This document shows positions 36,333 to 48,800 of a DNA stretch of 64,000 nt, piece after piece. Positions within the stretch are counted from its first letter, which is position 1; every line of letters begins with the position of its first letter. The stretch spans positions 29,421,310-29,485,309 of the forward strand of contig NC_068352.1 in the NCBI RefSeq assembly GCF_014633365.1, read 5' to 3'. Made by a program: the position numbers and the translations under genes. This stretch comes from Diospyros lotus (lineage: Eukaryota > Streptophyta > Magnoliopsida > Ericales > Ebenaceae). Under the pieces are notes generated by a model that was not told the DNA's origin, ran no database searches, and saw only the letters and a list, made by a program, of their open reading frames with translations.

Positions 36333-39300
36333 ACCGATCGATTCGGACCCAGAGACCAAGACGACCACTTTCTATCCAAAAAGCCAAAGCCCAGATCACG
36401 ATTTCGCCTCTGGACCCTGGATTGCAAGGATTCAAACGGATCGGAAACTGAAGAGTTTGGGAATTTGATAGCGGAGCTAAAGGGTCTCGCGGCTTTGAGC
36501 TCAGCAGTGGTGCAACGAGATTGGCCGTTTCGGGCCGTGGGTAGTTATTTATATACACGCACACAAATATATATTTTGAAACTGATTTTTGATGGGGTTG
36601 AGCGAGTGAACACTTCAGAATTTCGTTGTCGAGCTGTGGGGGTGGGGTCGTCGCAGATATGTCTGCGTTATTAGCTGTTTCTAGACATGAATCGTTTGTC
36701 TTCGTGTGCAAATCATAGGGTTAGATTCGTTGATGGAAGTCAAAGGGCGCGTGGGCTGTCCCTTCGGACTTCATAATTTCACAATAGTTTTCCCTAATCA
36801 TCAAATCTATTTTGTGATTTCAAATGTGTAATCATGCCACATTAGCTGATAAGATAAGGTGTAATAAAAATATTTTAATTTTTTATTAATTATAATTTTT
36901 TTAAAAATATGATATATCTACTATTAATTAATAGGTTCATGATGAGATGTAATCAAAATATATTTTTTATTTAAGATTATGTGCATCTTAATTAGTGTTT
37001 TTAAAAATTTAACATTTTTGTTCTCTCAATAATAATGATAAGTCATATAAAACAAATTTCATATTAAGCGATAAGTCTTTAACCACTTAAAAAATAAATT
37101 AACGTAATAGTATTATTAACATCGACATGATCATTTATTAAGTTTTAATAATAGTGTTATAAGTTTATTTATTTTTTTAAATCTAATTAGTAATGATAAG
37201 TGACCGCGTAGTGATTATGATATGAGTTTAAGATTCATCGCACTCAAATCCAATACCACAATACTAACTAGCACAACTATTCATTAACACAATTGCTTAT
37301 TTAGAAACAAATTACAAAAAATCATGTTTAAATGTTCAAAAGTAATATTTTAGAATCAAATAGATTTAAGCGGCAATTAGAAATTTAAAGTTTGAGTTAT
37401 GCATTATGGCTTAGATGAATTTTTAATCGTCATCCATCTTGCTTGTAACATTTCAAAATTTTAGAAATAAATAATAATTAATGATTCCAGTATTTGAGAT
37501 AATTATTAAATATTTAATAATTTAAAGAAAAATAATAAATTATATTATTTTGAAGAAATGGGTAACTAGGACAATTGACTATTTTATTTAGGAATATTTT
37601 ATGAAAATAATGAAATAATTGAATAAATTAAAATGGTGGATCCTGCAAATTTTTTGGCGTCAGTGAAATAAGGGAAAATAAGGTTTGGGTGTGTGTATAT
37701 TTTGGAAGATTTGGGGGTTGTGGTGCGATTTTTAGAAAATGGGCTAAGGGTCCCCTTAAATGCAAATGTGCGCACATATAGGGTAAGGATGATGGCTAGC
37801 ACGAGCAGTCGAGCATGCATGTGTGCTGGGTAAGGTCACGAGTTTGATCCACGGAAGGGCTCACGTGTAATGAGAGAATTTTGGCTAATTCTAATAAGTT
37901 TTTAGAGACCAAAACGGCATCGTTTCGAATAGGCCTAGTGCTTCATCTACCACCCATCTGTTTTGCCTACATTTCATCTATTTCTTATTTGTCAATTTGC
38001 ATCTACATAAGGGAGCTATGGCCAAGGCTATTATTATCTTAGAATGAACCACTAGGGGTCACCTAGAGTTTGAGTTAAGTGTAGTTAACGGGCTTACATG
38101 CACTTCTTTTTTATTTATGATATCATGCTGATTAATTTACTACGCATATTATATTTACTAAGTCTCTAGACTCACTATTTTATACCTACTAACTCAACAG
38201 ATGATTCGGGATTTAAGAAAGGGAAAATGGTATTGATAGAAAAGTCATTGGTTAACAATGATTGCAAACAGTAACGATGTGGATCGTGTTTTTATGTCAT
38301 ATTTGTAATATATATATATGTGCTTTGTATTTGACTTCGTGAGACGTCTACAGCTTAAATAAAATTTGATTAAGATCAAATTAAGGTTCTCGTTATGAGT
38401 AACTTAGTGTGTGTTTGAACCGGATGGTGGCGATCCGGATATAAAATCTGTTTAAATATGCTTGACTGTTTGAGTATTTTATTGGGCATGTTGACATTTA
38501 GTCTTTATTTGTTTACGAATATATGCTTTATATTTTAAAGGCTTAATTGAGCACGAGAATCGAGTGATTTTTCGCTGCATATGTATTCTAAACCCGAGTT
38601 CTCAACAGCAGAAGACGACAAAACTTGGATCTCATTTTATTTTAATACTTTATATTGGCAAATCATAATCATCATTCGAGATATGTCGAGATTATAATCA
38701 TGGGTTACGGTAACACCCGGTAGTGGGGGTCGGGGCATCACATTGTTTGAGAAGATTATAATAGCAAATTAGTTAAAAATATTTCACTCGTAACTTATTC
38801 GTCTATTAAGTATGACTAATAAAATGTCCAATTAATTTCATAAAACTTAGCATCATAAATGAAGTAAAATAAGGGCAGCAAAATTTATTTTTTATTCTTT
38901 TTATGATTGATTTTTTCTTTTTAACAATCAATCGATAGATTTTTTTTACTAATATGTAAATAAAGCAAAAATAAAGAAAGTTTGTATTAGATTTTGTACA
39001 TAATTTACAAATTTAGATAATATTTTTTGGGGGCTAGATTAATTATTTTAATTTGATCCATTAATAATTGAACTCTTAAAAGTTATAATATACACATGTG
39101 AAAAAAAAAAACCTCATAAAGCTTGAAAATATTTAAATCGAGGTTCTAATTCGACTTAAGTGAATGACTTAATCAAAATAATTAGATTTGTCTTATGAGT
39201 TGAAATTTAACTCTTTATGTGGCATAATAATGTTAAAAAAGATAAGAACACATTATTTATTATATATAATTGTTTATTTTAATTTTTTGTATCAATATTG

Positions 39301-39877
39301 ACTTAATTGTCAAAAATTAAATGTAAACCAAACCTACCATATACTATACATGTCCTAGCAAGATTTGGACTAACTCAACTACGAAAAGGGCTACTAGAGA
39401 CATTATACTTTAAATAATATAAGGGACGATCCATCGCAACCAGTTTATAAAAACAAAATTGAATCAATTCACGTTATTAAATTGATATTTAATTTACATT
39501 AGATTTGAATTAAAAATCTATAATATCACATTAGAAATTTGTAATTGATATTATAGATTTTTAATTGAAGCCACGTTAAATTTTACAAAATATATTTTAA
39601 CATACATTATGAAACCAACATAAAATTATTTTATAAGTGGATTTAGGTTGGATCCATAAATCCGATATAAAATTAAAACTGAACTAAATTGGAGTTAGGT
39701 TGCGTTGGTCTGGCTCGATTCGAAATTCATCCAAACGCGGCGCTGCCACGGGCACGGCAGCGGAAGGACAGGAGAGTCATTTTGCGCCGCGCCGTGGTTT
39801 TCCTTTTCCAGTTGGGTTTGCCGCCACGATGCTCTGTACGGCTTCGACGGGCCCGCACGACGAAGTGAAGCTGTAAA
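36333..39877. promoter_or_regulatory. Divergent upstream region shared by IBR5 (-) and mtKAS (+)
   Basis: The two starts point away from each other 3.5 kb apart, so both promoters must lie here. Apart from a solo LTR at 37444-38742 it is AT-rich and non-coding. The 100-150 bases next to each start are more GC-rich, as expected for 5' UTR and proximal promoter. No individual element could be assigned. Confidence 0.5.
37444..38742 (-). mobile_element. Solo LTR (1.3 kb) between IBR5 and mtKAS
   Basis: On the minus strand it starts TGTGATGCCCCGACCCCC and ends GAAATGTTACA. The flanks TTGCT (37439-37443) and TTGTT (38743-38747) match at 4 of 5 bases. The right-end sequence resembles that of the LTR at 21602-24154 (both have TTTTAGAATGTTACA-like ends). 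It is non-coding. Confidence 0.7.
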
Positions 39878-42800
39878 ATGCGTTCAATTGCTAGGGTTTC
39901 AAAGCCCATGGCGAGGCGACTTCGCTTCCAGCTGAAGAGGTTATTCTCTTCTTCATCAAACTTCGAAGCATTCGACCCTCCTCCCCCTATTGCTCATCGC
40001 AGAGTCGTCGTCACCGGTATCTCCATTTCTTTCTCTCGTTTGTGTATATACACATGTATGTATGTGCCAAAAATATGCAAGTGTTTAGCCGCTTGTTCCG
40101 AGGCTCAAGTTTTGATTGCATTGTTGCTTTTAATCCGTCCTCATTTTCAACTTATTCGGGTCCGTTTCGATATTTGGCTTCTTCGCTCTTGCTGCATGTC
40201 AAGAAAAGAAGGTGAAAGTTATAAATTGGCCCTTCAAATTCAAATTGTAACGTGTTTCATGAAAAATTTAGAATCACCTTATTAACCGTAACTATCTCAA
40301 ATTGCCTTACATCCTGGTCAATTTTAACTAGTCAAATTTTGCAGTTCCAATCTCAGAAGTTGGGATGCAGTCTAGGTGGGTGCATTCTTCAATGGGAGGA
40401 TTTTTTCAATGAACAAATATTTCATAGTCAAATCAGTTGATAACATTTTTAATGGGTTCTAAGTGGCATAGTAGAACGGTTGACTAATCCAATTTGTAAC
40501 GAGTGTCTATAGATACTTGGTCTTGTAGTTAAGAGGTTGGGGGTCTCTATGGAATTAAAGCAAATTAATTTTTATGGTTCATGTTGGGTTTCAGGATTGG
40601 GCATGGTTACACCACTTGGTTGTGGGGTGGAAATGACATGGAAGCGACTGATAGAGGGGGAATGCGGTATAAGGGCCATAACTCCTGAGGATCTTAAGAT
40701 GAGTGAGTTTGATAAGGAAATGCAAATGCATACTTTTGATCAGCTGACGTCAAAAGTTGCTGCAACTGTGCCATGTGGAGCCAACTCAGGTGAATTCAAC
40801 GAGGAAATATGGCTTAATACGAAGGTAATTTATTGTGATTTATCTTTTGATTGATGCCTAGAATTCATACTGTAGTATATACGTTAGATTTAATTAATCT
40901 TGTATCATGCATGTTTATTTGATGATGTTTGCCACATTTGGATATTTAGGCTATCTTTTAACAGTTTTTCAAATAATTCATTGAGGCTTTTCCTTCCCTA
41001 GAATTTCCTTCTTACCTTATGACATAAAGCATAGTTTGTGTTTAGTTTTCAGAAATAGAGAAAAAGAGTGGTGGAATCCTTGGGTTTGATACTCAAACAA
41101 TTAGCCTCAAAGGAAATTGTAACCTGTTTGGTTTTTGAAGCTTGTCCTGTAGACCTGATCTATCTCGAAAACAAACAGCAAAAAGACACAGTAATGGCTG
41201 TAGCAGGGTAGGAACATGGTAGCAGCAGAGAAACAGAAACCAGTAGAGATCAGAGGAGAATAACTGGAGGGGAGAGAAGGATAAAATCCAGAGAGAAGTA
41301 ATGACTTGCAGAGGAGAGGAGGAGAACCAAAAGAGAGAGAGACAGACAAAGAAGAACCTATAGAGTTGAGAAGAGAAGAAAAGATAGGGAAAGGATGACG
41401 TGAACAGAACAAGATATGAAGAGAAAGAGATAGTAGGGAGAAGAAAGAGAACTCAAGAATAAGAAATATGCATGTTGAAAGAAATATTTATGGTCCAACT
41501 GATTTATTGTTTTTTGTATATTTCACGGCTTGTTTCACTTCTTTTGGACAATTAGTTATATAGAACATTTAATTTCTATCTTCTTGGAAATTACCTAGAT
41601 GTACTAATGTAACTTTTGTTTCTCACATTCATTAAATATCATGGAGGAATACTTGTTCTATTCCTTTTTTACTGCAATTTCACTTACTAGCACCTTTTGG
41701 CATGTGTCTTTTTTGCACTTCACTCAGATCAAATCTCTACTTTTTTTCTCTCTTGCTGTAACCAGCTTGTATATATCTCTTTCTGTGTCATCTATGTAGA
41801 GTATAATCTCTATATTACAAATTTAAATTAATGTTAGTCCTTTCATATTAAGGAAGCTTATTTATAGTTTTACAACTCCCTTAAAAAATGAAAATAACTT
41901 TTAAAACTAACCAAATTGTCAAGTCTCGAATCTGAGACTTGGGCAATTATAGAAGAGCCGAGGATTTTAAGAAAGAGAAAGGGGGGGAGAATTTGAATTA
42001 GAGAGAAAGAGAAGAGAGGGAAAGATCCGAATGTATTCATCGATAGATCCTATCCTCATAGATCCCATCCCTTTTATAGGCTAACCCTCCTGGTTGTTAT
42101 TGTAATTGATTGCCTACAAGTGGCATAGGCGGCACCGCCAATCACATGCTTCTGTTATTACAGCTATAGCTATGCATCTATAGGTTTATTACACTTATGC
42201 CATTAGGCTTGTGACAATCTCGGCCCCTTAAAATCTTCCTTGTCCCCAAGGAAGGTGAGTGAGTAATTGAGCAGCTCGTGGAAATTGATTCAATAGTTGG
42301 GGTAGGTATTCTCAAGTGGTATTCTCAGGGTGCCGATTAAACCACTGGACCAACACTTGGATGAGGGGCAAGGGGCCCTGATGGACTACTTGTCTGTCGA
42401 CGATAGCTAGTGGTTCCACTGTGCCGTCGGCCTTTGCAGCGGCATGAGGCAGATTTGGGCTCACAGTAGCATTAGGCTCGATGTATTTCTTCAAGAGAGA
42501 CACATGAAATACGGGATGACAGTCCACGTTGGGAGGTAACTGCAGCTTGTAGGCGACTTGACCCACCCGTTCCACGATGCGAAATGGTCTAAAGTACTTA
42601 GGACTGAGCTTGGTGGGGGTGGTAGCAGAGAAGGAGGGTTGTAGGAAGCATCTTACCTTTAGAAAAACCTGATCGCCTACTTCAAAGTTTCGATCACTTC
42701 GTTTGCGGTCCGCGACCTGCTTCATCCTGTTGTTAGCGGTAGCTAGCTCTTGCTTGAGTAGTGAAATCATCTCCTGTCTGTCTTGCAAATACTCTGCTGC

Positions 42801-45800
42801 GTTAGATTGCGCCCTGTTGATACCAGCCATGGCAGGCATTGTAGGTGTCTAGTATCCGAATAGAGCCTCAAAAGGAGTCTTCTTGATGGTGCTGTGGTAA
42901 GTTGTATTGTACCACCACTGAGCTAAGGATAGCCACTTATCCCAACTCTTAGGCCTAGCAAAGCACATACATCGCAAGTAAGATTCCAAACATGGATTGA
43001 CTCTTTCTGTTTTGCCCATCTGACTGAGGATGGTATGCTGATGACATATGCAGAATCACCCCTAGGTTCTTGAACAATTCTTGTTAGAAGTGATTGGTAA
43101 ATATTTTGTCTCGATTCGAGACAATGGATTTAGGTAATCCATGTAGTTTGGCCACTGTATCAATGAACACTCGGGCAATTTCTTGGGCTGTGAATGGATG
43201 TGTGAGGCCAATGAAGTGAGCAAATTTGGTCAGCCTGTCAACCACCACTAGGATCGCATTCCGGCCTTCTGACCTGGGTAGGCCCTCGATAAAATCCATG
43301 GATATCTCCTCCCACGCTTGATCCGGTATAGCCAGTGGTTGTAACAATCCTAGATAAGCCACTTGTTCATGTTTGCAGCATTGGCATGTCATACAAGCTG
43401 CCACAAACTCCATAACTTCTTTTTTGAGGCTTGGCCAAAAGAACATTTGTCGAACCCGGTAGTAAGTAGCTCGAACCCCTGAGTGCCCGCCTAATGGAGA
43501 ACTATGTAGTGCCTGTAAGATTTTGGATTTTAGTTCCTTGTCATCCCCCACAACTAATTTGTCCTTAAACCTGATTAAACCATTGGACATAGAATACCCT
43601 TGGTCATTGGTATGCCGGATTGCCAACTGAGTTTGGAGGGACTTAATCCATTCGAACTTTTCATAGCTTTCAGTAACTTCCTTGACCCAATCAGGCACCA
43701 CTGCTGTACTGGCTTTACATTCCCCTTCTTCTGTTCTTCGCGACAGAGCATCTGCCACAATGTTCTCCTTCCCCTTTTTATACTGTATCACATAATTCAG
43801 GCCCAACAATTTTGATATTCCCTTCCGTTGCAAGTGTGTATGCAACTTCTGTTGTAAAGGTGTCTTAGCCTGTCATGGTCGGTCCGTATTATGAAGGGGG
43901 CTCCTTCTAAATAGTGTCTCCATTTGTCGATAGCTATAATCATGGTTAGCAACTCTTTTTCATACACACTCAGCCCCCGGTGCCGAGCAGCGAGTGCTTG
44001 GCTGATATAGGCTAAGGGTCTTCCTTCTTGTGTTAGCACTGCCCCTACCCCAATGTCGCATGCATTGGTCTCCACCACAAAGGCCTTAGAGAAATCCGAT
44101 AATGCCAGAACTGGGGCTTGTGTCATTGCCTTCTTAAGGGTGTTGAAAGCATCTTCAGCCAGGGAATTCCATCTGAAATTGTCCTTCTTGAGTAATTCAG
44201 TCAATGGCTTACTGATCACTCCATAATTCTGTATAAACCTTCTATAATACCCTGTTAACCCAAGAAATCCCCTCAGCTCCCTTATAGACGAAGGCTTAGG
44301 CCATTCCAACATTGCTGCAACTTTACTGGGGTCTGTACTGACTCCTTGGCCGGAAATGATATGCCCTAGATAATCCACCTCATTTTTTGCAAAGGAACAC
44401 TTGGAGAGTTTAACAAACAGCTGGTTAAATTTCAGGATTTCAAATGTGGTTTTAAGGTGGGATAGGTGTTGTTTGAGGTTAGGGCTGTAAACTAAAATGT
44501 CATCAAAGAATACTAGGATAAATTTTCGCAAGTATGAGGCGAATAAGTGGTTCATAAGGGCCTAAAAAGTGGCTAGGGCATTGGTGAGTCAAAATGACAT
44601 CACCCAAAATTCATAGAGGCCTTGGTGTGTTCTGAAGGTTGTTTTATGGATGTCGGCAGTGTTCATCTTGATTTGATGATACCCTGCCCTCAGATCTAAT
44701 TTAGTAAATGTGGCAGCCCCATTTAATTCATCGAGTAGATCTTCAATCAAGGGAATGGGGAATTTGTTTTTCACAATAAGGTCATTTAGCTGTCTATAGT
44801 CTATGCAAAAGCGCCAAGTACCGTCCTTCTTTTTGACGAGAAGTACGGGAGATGCGAAAGGGCTTTGACTAGATTGGATAATGGAAGCATGGAGCATGCT
44901 TCTGACCTGTTTTTCAATTTCAGCCTTCTGATAAGGGGGGTAACGGTAGGCTCGAGTGTTTACGGCTTGGAGTTGGGTTTCAAAGGTATAGTATGATTAA
45001 ACAGGCGGTTTGGGGGCAGGGTGTGTGGTTCCGCAAATAATTCCTTGAATTCCATAAGCAATGGACATAATACAGTAGGAAATGTTACCTTTGCAAAGAG
45101 GTCAGTGGCGGTAGGGCCCTCCTGATCATCCTTCTCCATGGCTCCAATGGAGAACAACTGGGATATCTGCCCTTTCCCTTTCAGTAACAGCTTCTGTAAC
45201 TTTTTTCCTGTGATCACCTTGCATTCCCCTGCCTCGAGGCACCCTTTCAAGGTCAGCTTCATTCCCTTCAAATCCAGTGTGACTTCCAATTTGTTGAAAT
45301 CGAAAGTTAACGGGTTGACTGTTCTCATCCAATCCACCCCAAGGACGATGTCACAGCCTCCTAGCTCCAAAATTCTCAGATCTGTAGAGAACTCTTCCCC
45401 TTGCATCAGCCATTTAAACCCCACACTCTTATAGTTGCTGTACATTTAACTGCCGTTGGCTACAGTTATAGATAAGGGGGCAGTATTCACGAGTGTGCAA
45501 CCTAATTCAGTGGCAGTTGCTCCATTGAGGAAGCCGTGGGTGCTGCCACTGTCAATCCACACCATTATCCTTCTCTTGCCCACTTTTCCTTCAACCTTAA
45601 TGATTTGCCCCACATGTCCCCCTTTAAGTGCGTGAAACGAAATTTCCCCTCCTTCATCGGCAGGATCACATTGGGGGGTCTCCTCCTCTGTTTCTTCAAG
45701 GTCTGCTTGCTCTTTCTCTAGTATTTTCTCCTCACCTCCTTCCATATTCAGTAGTTGCCTTCTACATTGGTGGCCAAGACTATAAGGGTCTCCACATTTG

Positions 45801-48800
45801 AAACATAGCCGCATCTGCCTCCTCTGCTCCATAGTGGGGTTTCTGATAACCAGGGCTTGCCGATTTCCTCTCGGTGGACCTGTACTCCCTGTCGCTCCTA
45901 TCTCCCTAGTGTGTCCACTAAGGGGTAAACTGATTAGTGGACCCGTACGAGAGGAGGCCCTATTCCTTTTGTAGATTGCTTCTAACGTCAGTTTTTGTAA
46001 TCTGGCTTTTTCTGCCGCTTGTCTAACTGTGATTGGCATCATCATCTTCACCATTGAACTCAACTCATCCTTAAGCCCACTAATAAAGCTGGACACAAAA
46101 TATTGCTTAGTAAGTGTCGGCTGTGCGTTCCACATTAAGGCTCCTAGCTCTTCGAACTTTTCTAGATACTCTGTTACAGCCCCCTCTTGTCGAAATTTAT
46201 TGAATTCTTCTATTACATCTGCCATATTCTTTTCTCCAAATCGCCTACACAATTCTTCGGCAAATTCGATCTATCTTACCCCGAGTCCTCTGTACCTGGA
46301 CCATCCTTGAAACCAGGAATTAGCCGTATCATTAAGATAGGCTGTGGCCAGTGTAATTCGTTGTGGCTCAGCCACATTATAGTAGTGGAAGAAACGTTCA
46401 CACTAGCGGATCCACCACCTTGGCCTTGTTCCATCAAACAATGGTATCTCCAGCCTTGGCATTGGCGTGTGAGTACCAGATTGTAAATGAAAATCTCTTA
46501 CCTGAGGATTCGTCTCAATTCCTTGCACTCCTTCCGACTTCGCTTCTCCTGGAGGTCTCGAAAGTATTCCCGATCTATTTGAATTCGGTCCAGCTCCCGA
46601 TCGCGGGGGAAATTTCGTTGGCAAATGGAATTCTGGTAAGGACGAGAGCATATTAAACATGCTATTGATCCTTTGACCGAACTGATCCATCGTTTCTCTA
46701 TGCCTCTCCATCTCGTGTTGCATATCCTCGCGAGAAGTCACCAATTCCTCTCGCACTGCAGCCACATCTTCCCTACTTTGGGTGATAGTTTCGTGTGTCT
46801 GCGACATTCCGAACTCCAGCGCTTCCATTCTTGTTTCCAATTGTTTGAGTCTCGTTCCTTCCGCCATCGTCTGTTGCGCAATTCCTTCCACAAACACTGT
46901 CGAGGCCGCTAGCTCTGATACCAATTGTCAAGTCTCAAATCTGAGACTTGGGCAATTTTGGAAGAGACGAGGATTTTAAGAAAGAGAAAGGGAGGGAGAA
47001 TTTGAATTAGAGAGAAAAGAAGAGAGGGAAAGATCTGAATGTATTCATTGATAGATCCCATCCTCATATACACTGCATTTTATAGGCTAACCCTCGTAGT
47101 TGTTATTGTAACTGATTGCCTACAAGTGGCATAGGCGGCACCGCTAATCACATGCTTCTGTTATTACAGCTATAGCTATGCATCTATAGGTTTATTACAC
47201 TTATGACATACACTAAGCTAATGCCAAATTAAAATACAGCAAGATAAGATTGAAACTCTAGTAAGACTTATTCATTCCTCTACATCATCTCACTCGCCCG
47301 AGTGTCTAAATATTTGTCTTCTCTTGTTGATAGCCATTTCGCCAAGCCCCATGTCCCACACCAATGCATACAATGGTTGGGAAACTGAAGTTAATAGATC
47401 TGTATAGAGCCTAAAAACCCTTGAAGCATGTTAACACCTTAACAACATGTTGTTGTTAAGACTTGCAAACTAGGAACAACGAGAAGAAAACTTCCACACA
47501 AATCCTTACACACTCACAGAATTAGAAATACAAGAACAATAAATGAAAAGATCAAACCACAAAGAGATCAAGATTTATCCTAGTTCAGAATGCCCTCAGG
47601 CAAACCTACATCTAGTAGTCCAACACCCCCAAAGCAATCTTTATTCAGTCGGAAATTTGATTAGTACCTCAAGTTCTCTCCTTCATCTATATCCCTGAGT
47701 ACAAAACCTCATTTTCTCAAGAATACACAAGAACTAAATCCTTATCACTTAGCCTCTCTTTTCTCAAGAATGAAACAATACTCGATCACAGATGAAATTT
47801 AGAACTCCCCCCTTTTTTTTTTTTTCTGTCGAATGCCCCCTGCCCTCTTTATTTATAAAAAGGGCGAACACCCCAATGAAACTAACCGACATTGGGATAT
47901 TACAATTAGACCCTAAAAACTAAGTATATTACACTTTGAATTTGAAACATAATTGTTCTAACTTCCAACCGATAAATCAACAATACTTCACTGATCTCTT
48001 ATTACTCAAACTCGAGGCAAACTCAATAATTCTCCACCATTTTCCTTGAGTTCTTCACTTGATAGTCTGAATCTGCTCTCATCTTGAATGTGGGCAAAAA
48101 ACTGATCATATCAAACACAAAACACATTAAGAATGGATAAACAATGTTGTAATTTAGACATAGGGACAACTTTGGTAAAAATATCAGCTGCATTTTCTTC
48201 TCCTGCAACTTTTATTAGGCTTATCTCCTCCTTCTCAAGGATTTCCCTAATGAAATGATACCTAACATCTATGTGTTTGGTTCTTTCATGATGTGAAGGA
48301 TTTTTAGCTAAGTGAATAACACTTTGGCTATCACACATTAGCCTAACCTTGACATCTATTCCTAGTAGTTCACTAATGATTCCCTTAAGCCAAAGTCCTT
48401 CCTTTATTGCTTCAGTAACAACAATATATTCTGCCTCGGTTATGGATAATGCCACCACCGATTGTAGGTTTGTTTTCCAACTAATAGAAGATCCTCAAAG
48501 TTGGAATATATAACCTGTTGAAGATCTCCTCTTATCAATGTCTGCAGCAAAATCTGCATTTGTGAACCCTAAGATACAAGGTGTTTCTTCTAGCTTGCCT
48601 CCACAATATACCAAAGCCATACCTAAAGTCCCTTTAACATACCTAAAGGTCCATTTTACAACATTCCAATGAGCTTTACCTGGATTTGCCATAAACCTAC
48701 TAGATACACTCATAGAATGGGTCAAATTCGGTCTTGAACAGACCATGTTGTACATTAGGCTCCCAACCGCATTAGAGTAGGGTATTTTACTCATTTCCTT

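Larger units (their letters stand above)
41917..47224 (-). mobile_element. Ty3/Gypsy LTR retrotransposon, nearly complete, damaged
   Basis: LTRs lie at 41917-42216 and 46926-47224 (TGTCAAGTCTC... in forward). The minus-strand primer site ATTGGTATCAGAGC directly abuts the right LTR, and a polypurine tract (AAGGGGCCGAGAT on the minus strand) abuts the left one. The order on the minus strand is gag, zinc knuckle, protease, reverse transcriptase, RNase H, integrase and a chromodomain-like tail. Several stops and frameshifts break it. CAAAT flanks both sides (41912-41916, 47225-47229). The last ~17 bp of the right LTR differ from the left LTR. It belongs to the same lineage as element A and is antisense to mtKAS. 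Confidence 0.88.

Noticed and set aside
35974..36711. 245-codon open frame on the minus strand over IBR5 exon 1
   Set aside because: It is a different frame from the conserved MRKRERENPC... reading. Its translation has no family signature, while the IBR5 frame matches along all of exon 1.
41107..41412. 101-codon Ser/Phe/Leu-rich minus-strand frame in mtKAS intron 2
   Set aside because: It is a translation of a purine/pyrimidine-biased stretch with no domain.
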